This document shows, piece after piece, positions 1 to 11,716 of a DNA stretch of 64,000 nucleotides (its first letter is position 1; the number at the start of each line of letters is the position of its first letter). The position numbers and the translations under genes were made by a program. The DNA is from Acridotheres tristis (taxonomy: Eukaryota; Chordata; Aves; Passeriformes; Sturnidae), in assembly GCA_037013685.1 (NCBI GenBank), contig CM072885.1:24295263-24359262 (forward strand), in the 5' to 3' direction. The notes beneath the pieces are model-generated. The model did no database searches. It saw nothing but the letters and a program-made list of their open reading frames with translations, and was not told the origin of the DNA.

Positions 1-378
1 AGTATGCTGTAGGGGATAGATCATAAAGCTGCCATAACAAGTCCCAGATTAAACAAGAATTGGGTGTAATGAAAGACAGGCACAATAGAGACATACAGGA
101 TCCCTGCCTTGACTTTCTTTCCTTCTAGTTAGAGAGAAAACCCCATAGATGACAGCCCCCTTGGGATTTTTTGTTTGTGTTAAATAACAAGTGTCATTTA
201 CAGCTTATTCTCAAGTTGTCTTTTTTTTTTCCTTTTAATGATGCTTTGATACATTTCCCCTTCTGCTTCCCAGCATCAGCTCTCTCTGTAGAGCTGACCT
301 GCATCACCTTCACCCAGGCCAGTGCCATTTTTGCTGAAAACCCCTTTAAATAATGAATAACTTATTTGGGCTGGAAGA

Positions 379-420
379 TTAAAAAAAAAAAAACAAAAAA
401 CCAAACAAAAAAACCCCCCA
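379..420. repeat. A/C-rich low-complexity tract
   Basis: A run of 13 A is followed by AC-interrupted A runs and then a run of C. It is a simple low-complexity tract with no sign of a retroposed gene directly upstream. It may be an old poly-A remnant, but no partner element is visible. Confidence 0.7.
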
Positions 421-1056
421 AGAACCAAAATTCCAGGTAATGATTTGCAGCCTCACTCCTGAGAGCAGAAAAACTACTGTTGACTTTTGTCATGCTGATT
501 GGCACATTGAAGCGCTTTTAGAGTTAAAGCAAGGGCCAGGTTTGTCCCCTTCAAACCAAGACACTCGCTCATCTCCCTGTTTTGTTGCAGGCAGGTCCAT
601 GGATCTAGCTGGCTTCTCTGCATCTTGGATGGATTCAGCTCTCCACCGCAGAACCACTGGGCTGCAGGGAGATTCAGGCAGTCACCAGCTTCTCCTCCAG
701 CGCCCAGGGCTTGCCCTGTGGGTCCTGCCCTGCCTTGAGCCCAGCCCCAGGCACTTCATGCAAAGTTAATTGCTGCCCCACTCAGTTCTTTACCTCAGCA
801 ATTTACATCTTGCCTCTCATCACCGAAATAATCACAGCCTCTGCAGCCTGATGATGTTCATTAAGGCCTGCTGATTTCCCTTTCAGTTAGATTGTACTAT
901 TCAGTGCTTCTGACAGGATTCTTTTCTGCATGAGAAGTCATTACACTCCTGCTGAATTTGGCATGATCTACCCCGGGAAAACAAGAGAAAGCACTTTATG
1001 CTTCAGAAACAGAATTTAAAAAAATAAAATCACAGCTATTAACAATGCACAGGACT

Positions 1057-1069
1057 ACACACACACACA
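1057..1069. repeat. Short (AC)n microsatellite
   Basis: Six to seven AC dinucleotides form a short run. It is small and probably of low polymorphism. Confidence 0.7.
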
Positions 1070-1397
1070 GCCATCCTGAAGAGATCTGGGGCAAGGGATT
1101 TAATGACTCTGTTCCTTACAACAAAGAAGGATGCTAATATTTCCTCTCCTTAATTACACTGAAAGTTCTCTGAAGAAGGACAGATTCTCTTTTATTCTGT
1201 GTGTTTGCATAATGCCAGGTACCACTGAGGTGTCTGGGCCCAGCAGTAGGCTAGAAGGTAATGAGGACGGTTACCTAAAACAGTGTTTTAGTCTTTGCAT
1301 GAGTTATTTCATTCATCACAGAGCTGCCTCACCTATGGAAGAGAGCACTGGCTGATCAACAGGCACTAAGAGCAGAGAGACGTTAAAGCAGTTGTTA

Positions 1398-1463
1398 GAG
1401 CTGGTGAAGGGAACTATTTCCAGGTGAAAGTGGAAGGAGAGGCTTAAAGGGCAGGAGTTGCTT
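1398..1463 (+). mobile_element. Possible degraded CR1 LINE fragment
   Basis: The stretch contains agctggtgaaggg, followed about 30 bases later by ggagaggct and ggagttgct. The spacing resembles the CR1 region that encodes the end of ORF2 and the start of the 3' UTR, where family members read roughly agctggtgaaggg then gagaggctgagggagctgggg. Similarity is recognised from memory only and the segment is short and diverged. It could be a chance match. Confidence 0.3.
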
Positions 1464-4400
1464 CCCAGGTGAGCTTTGGCTGGGACAGGAGGACCTTTGT
1501 GGAAATTGATCCAGATCCCAGGACAGCTCCATTCCTGGAACCGGGGCAAATAGATGTGACACTACAGCATGCCGGAATTCTGAAATAGATGACCAAAGTG
1601 GAAGCAAATGCCTAACTGACTCACCAGTCCTCAGTATTGGGATGGAACTGGGATCACCAGGAAGATTCTATAGGTGTCACTTTCAGCAAATAGATCTCAT
1701 TTGGTCTAGGACATATTAAAGAGAAGACAGCCTTACTTGATGTGTCTTCCTCTTGTTGTTTACTCAGGTTTCCTTAAAATTGTCTAGTTCCTCTCTCTTT
1801 TCAGCTTTTACTATGTGAGCAGTAAGCTTTAGCCATTTTTTGGCTGCTTCCTGTGGTGAAAGTCTCAGAAGTAAAGTGTCAGAAAATAAAGTCTCAGAAT
1901 CACTTAGATCCTTCCTTCCTAACAGAATGACTGCTTTTATAGAATACAAAATCCATTGGTGATCTAAACTAAAATGTGAAAACTTCCATAATCTATCTTC
2001 CCTCTGATCTCATCAGAGTTTAGCATCTTTGCCCTAAGAGAGATTAGAAACTTCGATTTTTAATTTTTTTAAAGTGTCCTTTGCATGTCTTTCAGCTTCA
2101 GGTATCCACTGTGAATTCTGACTCAGGATCATCCTCCATGCAGGTTAAATCGATTAATTCTGGACCTAAAGGAGCATTTGGGAAATCAGAACATGCTAGA
2201 ATGAATTTTGATTACAGTCACAGCCCTACCTTTCTGGATATTGATTCTACCACGGTTAAAATCCATTCAGAGACTGTGATATTCCAACTACCTTTGCAAC
2301 ACCAAGCAGCTTTACTAATAACTAATCCCTTTCCAGGCATCTTTAGGAGATGCCTTCACAGAGTTGCAATATTTGGTGCAGAAATAATTTGCATCAGCCC
2401 ACAAACGTGCATACCCAGGATGCAGGCAGATTCATGGAACAGACTCCGGGTAGGTGGGAAAAGCCTCTGCAACAGATCAGTCATGCCTTTTGCAGCTCAA
2501 GTGAAGTTGTTGGAATGGGCCCAACAAGCAGGGAAGTTGGGGCAATTGAGGCAGTTTTCCAAGTGATCACATGAGAGCCAGAGAAAAGGGAAACATTGCA
2601 TTTTCCTCATAAGAAGTAAGGCTCTTTACACAGCCAGGCTTAGAGCTGGCGCTGTTCCACAACATTTCATATCTTTCATTTGCATTGCACATTTTAAGAA
2701 TCGGATAACAATGTCTTTATAGAAATTAAAGGAAGTTGGATAGACATTACAATTTAAAAAAATTTCTGGTAGCTGGTCCAGCTGATGTAACTTCTTTTTA
2801 TGCTTGGACTAGATCTTTGGAAACTTTGTCACATATCAAATAACACAGACCATAACCTGGTTTATTGAAGGACCACTGGGTACATAAATGTGTATGTGTT
2901 GGACCATTTGTGTTGCAATTACAGTCTGTGTTCAGACCACATTCCCTTTGCTCATGCTCTCCAAGCCAAAAATGTCACACAAGAGTTACTGTTGGTCATG
3001 GAATCCCAGAGATTGCTCAAGCAGGGAGTACCTGGCTGTAGGGATGCAATGACATACAGCAGGGAAGAGAGGGAAATAAGACGAAAAGGAGTGGGGATTA
3101 AGGGCATGCTCTAATTTCTGAGGCATTGGATTTTGGCACACACACCAGAGATCACCAGCAACCAAATGACCACAGAGATTAGAATATATTAAACAGTGCT
3201 TTCTTATGAAAGTACTGGTTGGCTTTCTAGCAACAGCCAGTCTCTCTTTCTCTCCTACAGAGTCTTCCCTCTCCTGGCACTGGAGAGCTGCCAGCCTGCT
3301 CCAGCTAAGTCCACAAGCAGAAGTAGCAGGCAAAAGTTGCTCAGGCAGCAGCTGCTCCATCAAATCCTCAAACTGAGCTCCCACCATACTAGAGCAAATA
3401 CTAAGAGTTTGCAACGTTGTGGCCAAATCAAGGAGGATGGATCTTCTGTTCTTTCAAGCAATCCCTTCTGCAGAAAACCTTTAAGGAGAGCAGACTGTTC
3501 CCCTGGTGCTCTCAAACAGCCATTTGACTTCCACCAACTGGTAGAGATTGGGTAGAAAATAATGCACATGGACCAGATAGATCTGGATGGAACTGTAATG
3601 CTGCTTTTGAGGTCTGGAAGGAACAGCACAAAAAGCATGAAACGTCTGTGGCGCTGATACATCCTGTTGACATTGATAGGTGAAACGCATTCTACCTTCT
3701 TATTTTGGGACTCTTAACATCTCCTTTTCCAGCCTCCACTGAGGGGTGAACACACCCTTGCAGCTGCTTCTGCCCTGTCCAAAAGCCACAATCATAGGAA
3801 AACTGCATCTTCTGTCCCTGAGTAAACATGCAGCAAGAATGCTACTGTTTGTATGTCCCATTTATTAGAATCAGGCAGTCTTTACAGCAAATAAACTCCA
3901 GCCAGCTGAGATGTGCTAATAAGGATTGCTTTAGGGTTTCTCCTCAGGGAATAGACAAGTCTTGTAATGCTCATAAGGCTGGCTTCTGCTCTCCAGTGGA
4001 TTGGTACTTCTCAAAGTTTGATGGAAGCAGCTGGAAAGAAGTGACACTGGTTGCCATAACTGCAAGGAAGGGCTTTTTTGCTTATTTTTGTTGTCAAAAC
4101 CCAGAATTTGTTCCTTGGTTTCTTCAGAAGAAACATCTCTTAAGACCTGGAATTCTTATTTGGAACTTGAAGAATTTGAATGACTTCACCTCTGCCATTG
4201 AATAGGGAAAAATACTGAGTCAGTAAAGACTTGTAACTACCTCTTTTCATGACCTTTTTTCCCTTAGATAGGAGCTTCACAAAATCTGAGAGGATACTTC
4301 CATGCAGCTAAGCCTACAAAAGGCTCAAGGAAACTTGATGATGACAAGACAGTTATTTCACTATCACTGAGGATCTTTCTTTGTTAAACACACATCCTAA

Positions 4401-6817
4401 AGATTCATGTCCACAGCTCAGTCAAGGCAGGCTGAGGAGCATGTGTGAGATATTTAATGCATAGGGCTGAGGCAGTTTTAAAAGAAAAATTAATTAATAA
4501 AGCCCTCTGTTTTCCTGCAAGAAATGACTTTTTTTTTTTAAATTTATTTTTCCCCACTCACTGATGCTTCCAAGCAAAGGGAAAAGGGAGGTGACAGTTG
4601 TAAGTTCCCAGTCACCAGTCAGCAGGAGTGTGTTCATATTTTCTAATGTCTGAGTTTTCCTTGAGCCAAAGCTTGAATGATTGGTTACAAGGGTTGGGTA
4701 TCCCAGGCTGTCCCAGTGCTTCCCAGTGGAAAAATGGTCAAAGCTGGACATTGTTGTATACAATATTGACTGCTCATTTCTACTGCAAACAGCAGCTGCT
4801 GGCAATTAAAGCAAGACCTTTGCCCTACTGTTTTGTAAACAACCTGGATGACAAGTCAACATGGAGATGATATGCAGATCTGTCTTTCATTTCCGTCAGA
4901 CCAGATGCTGATCTGTCTTTGCCTTCTCATTGCAAAACTCAAATCAGGACCTGGATAAGACTTAAATGACTGAGGTTTAAGCTAAACAAGACTCGGTTGT
5001 CATTTGTGGAGGAAAGGAAGAGCTCTGAGTGTGCAGAAGAATGTGTCTTTCTCAGTACTCAAATTTTATCTTAGGTTTCTAAACAATTCAAAAATTAGGA
5101 CAGTGCATGGACCCTCTCAAGATACTGCAAATTTGGTTGGGTTGACTCACAGTTCAGGGGAATGGAGATTCACTGAAGTAGTTATTAATGAAGTTGTGCC
5201 TCTAAAACATCTTTAGAGCAGAATAGTCCCAGTAGATGTGGAAAAGAAATCTGGTTTCCTCCCCAGAAAATGCCTGCACACACTATTTGTGACAACTGAA
5301 CTCCTTATCACAACAGAGACTGAATCTTCTCTTCCCTCTGAAGTCTCCAAAAATAAGTGCTAGAGCTTCCAGCTTGAAAAAAATCTGCTTTCCCAAAAAG
5401 GCACAATAGAGTTCTCATGTTTTTCTTTAAATATTCATGGTGATTAAAACTGAACTTTAATAGTTGCATGAATTCCTTTTAGGGTTGTGATGTTGTTTAA
5501 TTAAAATAAGTGCCTTAGCAAAAGTGAAGGACAGCCTTAAGTTGCTTAGTGATTATTACATGAAATTGAACTCCCTTTTCTAATTTTTTTTTCCATTTCT
5601 TAGGCAAGGTGAAATCATTCTTCCAAAGGGTGGGGCTGTGGTTTTTAAAATTAAAATACAGATCTAGTTCTGATTTTCTCACATTTTTGTGTCACTTCCG
5701 GAACAACAAATTCTTACCTACAGAATTACAGGATTATGACAAATATTGGTGCTATTTCCTGTCTTATACCAGAATAGAAAAGTAAGGTACATGCAGGTAC
5801 AATGACTCATGCAATGTCAGCCATGAGTCTGATAAAAAAATTGTGGACAGAACCTGCCATGGTGAATCCCAGGTCCATGCCCTGCCAACGAGCTCCCATT
5901 AACACGGATTTTTGAAAGGAATAATTAACGATTGTAAGGAAAAACTAAGCATTTGTACAGCCTGAGCCAGACTGTATAGCTCTTCATTAATTCCCTCAAC
6001 CATTCCCTCTCCTACAAAATCAAAACCAAACCCAAATGGCAGACTGGAATGGTGCCAGCTATGATAAGGAAGGCATAGGAGACTGGAGTAGGGAGGGAGA
6101 CATTTGAATACTCTATTTTCTTTAGAAGACTCTGGTTCCTTTAAATATCTGTAAATCTCAATATTGGAATCAAAGAAATCTTTTGGGAGGTGTTTCCTTT
6201 CTTTGCTTCCAGCAGCTACTGAACCAGTGCCAAATACCAGAGGAGAGAATAAAACCAAAAAAGGGAAAGGACATCATCACTAGCTTTGAAGCAAGCATCT
6301 CCTATGCAATCCAATAGTCCCCAAACATTCCATATGCTCCTGTCACGCTTAAAAAAATGACAAATATGTCACGACTGTGTATTGTCACATTGGCAGCTGA
6401 AGCCTGACAACACACCAGGTCACTTTCTCTGTGTTATCTGTGCTCCTCTGCCAGGGTAGGGTAGCAGCATTCCCAGGCATCTTGCACAATCTAGACATTC
6501 TTTGCTTTACTATTGCCATTTCCTGCTAGAGCAGATTATGCCACCTGTGCCTGCACAGACTTTCACTTCAAGGTTTCATAAGCTATATTTTTCTGCTGAG
6601 GCATGAGAAAAATTAGAAAGAAGAGGGGGAAAAAGTGCAAGAATGTAATTCTGGTTCTTGGGCTATTTTATATATTTTTATTATAATAGAATACATATAT
6701 CATTTTACCTTTTTGCACTTATTCATGTGTATTTTTTATTTATCTATATATTTTTTTAGCTAACCTGTTTAACGGAGAAAAAAAATCCAGGGTTGGGATG
6801 GAAAAAAATTATAGTTT

Positions 6818-6833
6818 TATATATATATATATA
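6818..6833. repeat. (AT)n microsatellite
   Basis: About eight AT units sit in an AT-rich region and are followed by a short acat/atac continuation. It is a simple-sequence repeat with no further feature. Confidence 0.75.
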
Positions 6834-7111
6834 CATATACACAAACGTATAATGCAACATCATTTCAGACCAAATCTACAACTTAAATTTTTCTCTTAAA
6901 TAGTTTTTCAGGTTGAAATCTTACCTCTGCTCCATCTGTGGGTCACAGTGGCATGAGCACTGTAATAGAACAGAAGCAGCACCAAAGTCTTCCAAAGCAT
7001 CCTTCTCTTTAAAATATGTATGTCTAGCTGTACAGTAGCTTTTTTATTTTCCCAGCTCCTTTCTTTTCAGGAATAAATAATGGCTTTTCCTCTCCCCCTC
7101 CCCCTTTGCAG

Positions 7112-7250
7112 AAGAACCTGTCTGTTCTTCTGAGTAGAGCTGAAGTCAGCGCGCAGCTCCTCTCCCAAACCAAGTCTCCTCGGGATCAGGAAATTTACTT
7201 TCACAGACAGACTTTGTTTTTATCCACATCTGGAATGACTCATAGTGCAT
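7112..7250 (+). other. Exon-like segment (strong acceptor and donor), unproven
   Basis: A run of 24 pyrimidines (7084-7107) is followed at once by gcag (7108-7111), a textbook 3' splice site. A gtgagt donor-like hexamer begins at 7251. The 139 bases between are open in one frame, which continues open to 7372. The translation has no recognisable domain. It could be a cryptic or lncRNA exon, or simply a chance arrangement, which is common in 64 kb. Confidence 0.15.
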
Positions 7251-9740
7251 GTGAGTTTGCTGGCAGCTGGGTGAATAAATATCATTACAGTTTTGTAGTT
7301 GAGTTTCATTTGTTATATGGGCCAGTTGGAATTTATTTTTGTCCAATAAACAGCCACAAGTATCTTCACTAAAAGAGACTCTGGAATTGTAGCTACTTCT
7401 CTGTAGCACAGGGGGCTACACACTAAGCCCTGTCCAAGCAAATCCTCCTCTGGATGATGGACAGCTGCTCTTGGATGTTTAAGTCAGAGAGTGGGGCATG
7501 TGCTCTGCAAGAACATTTCGCTACTGTGATTCATATAATAGAACATACCATGCTGCCTTTAGATTTCAGTTCTAGTCAAGACAAGTCCCGGCCTTTTTTT
7601 TCCATTTGGCCAGTATGGATGGATAACAGGAAGGTCCAAATCTTAAGTGGCTCTCCTCAATGGAGTTATGAGGATCACTAACCAATACTAACCAGTCCAC
7701 ATTAGCCTGGCTGAATGTGGAGGGGTGAAGCTGAGAAAAATAAAAGGCTACTGATAGACATCTCCTGGCTGATGCTGGTGCCAAGGAATAGAACCCTGGA
7801 AGAGTCTATCCCAGACTGACTCAGAATGGAGGATATTGCAGGTATCTACTGTCCCTGACAGCTTCGGCAGCAGCCTGATGAGGTGTGCATTTTGGGAATA
7901 TAGCACCAAAATAGCAGCAGGCTGATGTGTGTTGGAACAAACTGATGAAAAATAGGCAGTATTTGTAAATACAAGGAGTGTTTACAAAATCAAGGGATAG
8001 GGGATACTCCATTTGGTGCCTAGAAGTGATGAGTCTAATTCTCTTCTTTTATGGGTGAGAGTAAGCCAGTAACAAACCCACAGACATCTATGGACTTATA
8101 CTGGTGTGAAACTGGCACATAGAAAAGAGACTCCAGCTCAGAAGGTATAAATAGAAGGATTAAGGGAAAGGATCAAGAGCTGGAATGACAGAGGGCACTG
8201 TGGCTCAGGATTAATGTACACTGGCAGGAAGGCATGGGGAAAAATTGTTCAACTCCTGTGTGCCTGATGCCAACATCTGGCCTTAGCCTCAGTCCCCTCA
8301 TTCTTCTCTGTCCCAGCTGAAACACCAACTGTAAAGGAAGGAGGAGGGTCAAATAAGGTTGTCTTGTTGAAGGCAGCTCCACTTCTTTTCCTACATGTAC
8401 AGATTTTCCTATGCTCAGACTGCCCCAGGTTACTCCCACATTAACAGCACATGAACAGCACATTTTACATGCCAAGGAGAAGACAAAAGGTGCAATTCAA
8501 GTGGAGGGTGGCTCACCAATTCTCTCTACATATACTCCTGTTACCATAGCATATTAGGGGTTTGTCTGAATGCAGGGTTAAATTTAGCCATGGGCTGACT
8601 CCTGTGTCTGTCCAGAAGCACAGAGCTGGAGGAAACTGAGTTCTATCTTCCCTAGAGACGGGGAGAAAGGGAGAGGATTGTTCCTGCTTTGCTCAGATCA
8701 CTTAGGATAGGATGAGCTGTTCTTAAAGGAGGTAGATTCAGTCATCAGTTCTGAGGTGATGTGCATTAAGAACGATGATCTAAATGTCAGCAGGGTCTGT
8801 GAACAAGGTGTTTCAAAGTCAGGTAAACAAGCGAGAAGCATTACTTGGGACACACTTTGCAGGCTTGAGAAATGAAAGAAAATTATGAGAGAACCTAAAA
8901 TCCTGTGGGATGAAAAGGGAACATCTTTACAGCGCTATTTGGAGAATGTGGATGGAAACTTCTGAGGTGCTGTATCATGTAATTTCTTACATTTAAGGTA
9001 ATAACAGCTGATAAGAGAGGATTAAGGAGGTCAGACAGGCTCTATCCCTCCCTAAGTCAGAATCAGAATCATATTCAAGAGAGAGCCCATTGGAATGGCT
9101 CTCTCTTCTGGCTGGCAACAATGGGACACTTCCTCTGTTTTTTAATTGTCACTGCTTTATATATCTGAGCCTAGACAGGTTGAGGAGAAGAGTCCTAGTA
9201 ACTCCCTTTCATAATTTTCCTACTTCTGGCCTCTGGAGCAAGAATCCTAGGAGCAACCGAGGAGCTGCATCTGAAACAGAAGAGATGTGTGGTAAGACAG
9301 ACATATAGATCACAGGATATGAGAGTATAAAATTACTGAGCTCTCCTTTTTCAGGCCCTGGAGATGTTGCTCTGAAGTTACATAATATATTTTTAAATTG
9401 TTATTTATTTCTCCTTAATCTGAGTCTGGCTACAGAATCCTCTCCAGCAGTCTTCCTCATCTGAGCTCAAATACAATCTCTACCCACATCCCACTCCACA
9501 GTGCAGTCTTCAGGCACTACAGCTTTGAGTGTCACCCTGCATGTACCACAATTGTACAGCAAATTTGCCTGCAAGACTGTGAATGGTGCACTCACATCTG
9601 TTTTCTTACAGGAAATTCAGCAGCTGTAAATATAGCAGGTCCACGGAAAATAAAGAATGCTTTCTCTGTAGCAGCTCCTCAAGAAGTGTAAATGTCCCTT
9701 TCTCCCCTTAAAACTTTAAAATATTTTTCTGTCTTATATG

Positions 9741-9760
9741 GATATATATATATACACACA
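9741..9760. repeat. (TA)n/(CA)n compound microsatellite
   Basis: A short run of TA units passes directly into CACA. It is a simple repeat with no associated element. Confidence 0.7.
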
Positions 9761-11654
9761 GAGTCAAATCCTCCCTACTAAACCGTCCTCCAGAGGAGGC
9801 CAGGAAATAAATCTTTCAAGCATGCTCAAGGCACTTCAGCTGTATAACTCCTATTCATCTCATGACTATATTTTATTAGATAGTTGCTCAATTTCAGCTC
9901 AAGGCAGTTCCTGTCTATGCTGGAGGTTTGAATCACTGCAACTATAATGAATGCTGAAGCAGGGTAGAAATCCTCAGTATTTACAAATATTAAGCATGCA
10001 CACATTGCTTTGGAAGTATATATCAGGGAAGCTTTAGAGCAAAGAATTCATCCTGAAGACACATCCAGAAGAGGAGAGGGTGCCATGCTGCTGAAGCCGG
10101 GAGGCTGAGGGCTGCTGGCTGGTCAATATTCAGATCTTAAATCAAAGTAGTGTTAGATTTAAGTGTCACAGTTATGTTAAGGTGAATATTTATGTTTTAC
10201 CAAGTCTCACAAATTTAGGTGTTGGAGCTGCAAGTCCTCCAGTGCTCCTCCTGTGAGACCTCTCAGGCCCAGGAAAGGTGTGACTGCTGCCTCTGGCAGG
10301 CTTTTGAGGTGAAAATGGACATTTATGCAACTCCAATGACTGGATAACAGCTAGCAACTTCTCCACTTGAGTCCTCCATCCTGATGCCATCAGTGGCTGT
10401 CTGTCACTGTTATTCCCACACAGTCCTTTTGAAGAACCTGGAAATAGGGCAGGGTGGAAAGAAGTGCATGAAGACTCAACAGGGAAGCTGCCGGCTGTCT
10501 TTTGCAGCGCAGGAAGGGTGAGAGCAGTGGTACTTCAAAGCTGTCTTTCTTCCCATCACAGATTCTGTCATGGTAGTAGGAAAACTTCAGTCAGCTGGAT
10601 ACTAGAAATCCTGAATTTCCCAGGAGATGCTCTGGAGTGACCAGTGTCTCAAGCGAGGCGTCCCTTGTGTTCTTTTTAGTAGCTCATGGTGTGAAATAAC
10701 ATAATCTAAAAAGTGACTGGAAGGGGAAGCAAGGCAATGGGTGATCAGGAGCCTGTGGGTCTTCCAAGGAAAATAATCTCTATTTCACTGGGGAATACCA
10801 GCTCATGATACCAGCTCTGGCTCTGATGAGCTTCTCCCAAACCCAGGGCAGGACTGTAGTCTGCCCTGACATCCCAATCTCTGTGAATGTCCCCTTCTGT
10901 CAAACAGACAGATTTTTTTCTTTTCTTAAGATGTACCCTGTTTCAGTAGGAAAACAGAGTGCATATGGAAAGTTCCTCTGAGCAGGAATCTCCGCTTGCA
11001 GCCACAGCCCTGCCCTGTGCCATAGGCATTGCAGGATCTGCCTGCCAGTCTGCCACACACTGGAACAGTGTGCGTGACACAGACCCTGACGTCCTGCACA
11101 CCACAGGGATGGAGAAATTGAGACATGCACACAGTGACTCACTCACTGAATGAACTGATAGTAGGGCTGGGGGCAGACACCAGGAGTAGGTCCATTCCTC
11201 TGCCCAAAATATAAGGTGCTGCTCTGGCACTGCGGGAGCTCACACAGCACCCTGCCATCTACCAAAAAGAGAAGTGGCTGCTGCAAGAGGAAAAGAAATA
11301 CCCTCTTCACAAGGAGAACAAAGAGAGGGGAAAAAATAGCTGTGCACAAGCTCCTAGGAAAAGATCTTTTGAAACTAGACTACTGGCCTTTGAACCCCAT
11401 AGTCCATAATGACTACTGCTGGCCCCCCAGCTGAGCTCACAGCTTCCTGCAGCAACGATTTGGGTGTCAGAATTTCACCAACCCTCAGAGCAGCCACAGC
11501 CAGGATGAACCTTACATGGCCATACAGTGCCATGAGTTGGAAGCTGGAAGGGACTTTAGGGCACCTTTTAGTTGTCCTTGTGCCCCAGAGCTCCCTTGTT
11601 GCCTTCATCTAGCTGCCTGAGCTCCCATTCACAGGAGCGCTTAGATGCTGAGCT

Positions 11655-11716
11655 GATAGTTTACAGATTTAAATATAGTTAGTTTACAGATAGTTTATAG
11701 ATAGTTTACAGATTTA
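11655..11716. repeat. Short AT-rich tandem repeat, 11-bp unit gatagtttaca
   Basis: The 11-mer gatagtttaca occurs at 11655 and 11700, with a one-base variant (gatagtttata) directly before the latter at 11689. Further partial copies (gtttaca, gattta) fill the space. It is a small minisatellite-like cluster that probably arose by slippage. Confidence 0.75.

Larger units (their letters stand above)
1..11654. other. Unique non-coding DNA, no gene recognised
   Basis: This 11.6 kb stretch holds no coding region I can support. Open frames are short, overlap on both strands and have no recognisable domain. The longest stop-free stretch starting with ATG is about 161 codons at 2081-2566 and its translation resembles no family I know. 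The DNA is AT-rich, with an especially AT-rich part at 6650-6850. Only small simple repeats, one doubtful CR1 scrap and one exon-like segment stand out, and these are listed separately. It could be intergenic or intronic; the sequence does not say which. Confidence 0.75.

Noticed and set aside
2081..2566. A 161-codon open frame on the plus strand
   Set aside because: The length is within what chance gives in 64 kb over six frames. No domain, no signal peptide and no codon pattern support it.
2986..3426. A 146-codon open frame on the minus strand
   Set aside because: It overlaps another open frame on the opposite strand, and its translation shows no recognisable family or repeat.
11519..11610. 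gttggaagctggaagggactttagg resembling an antisense CR1 end
   Set aside because: Only about 20 bases look similar, and the tail and the flanking CR1 blocks are missing.
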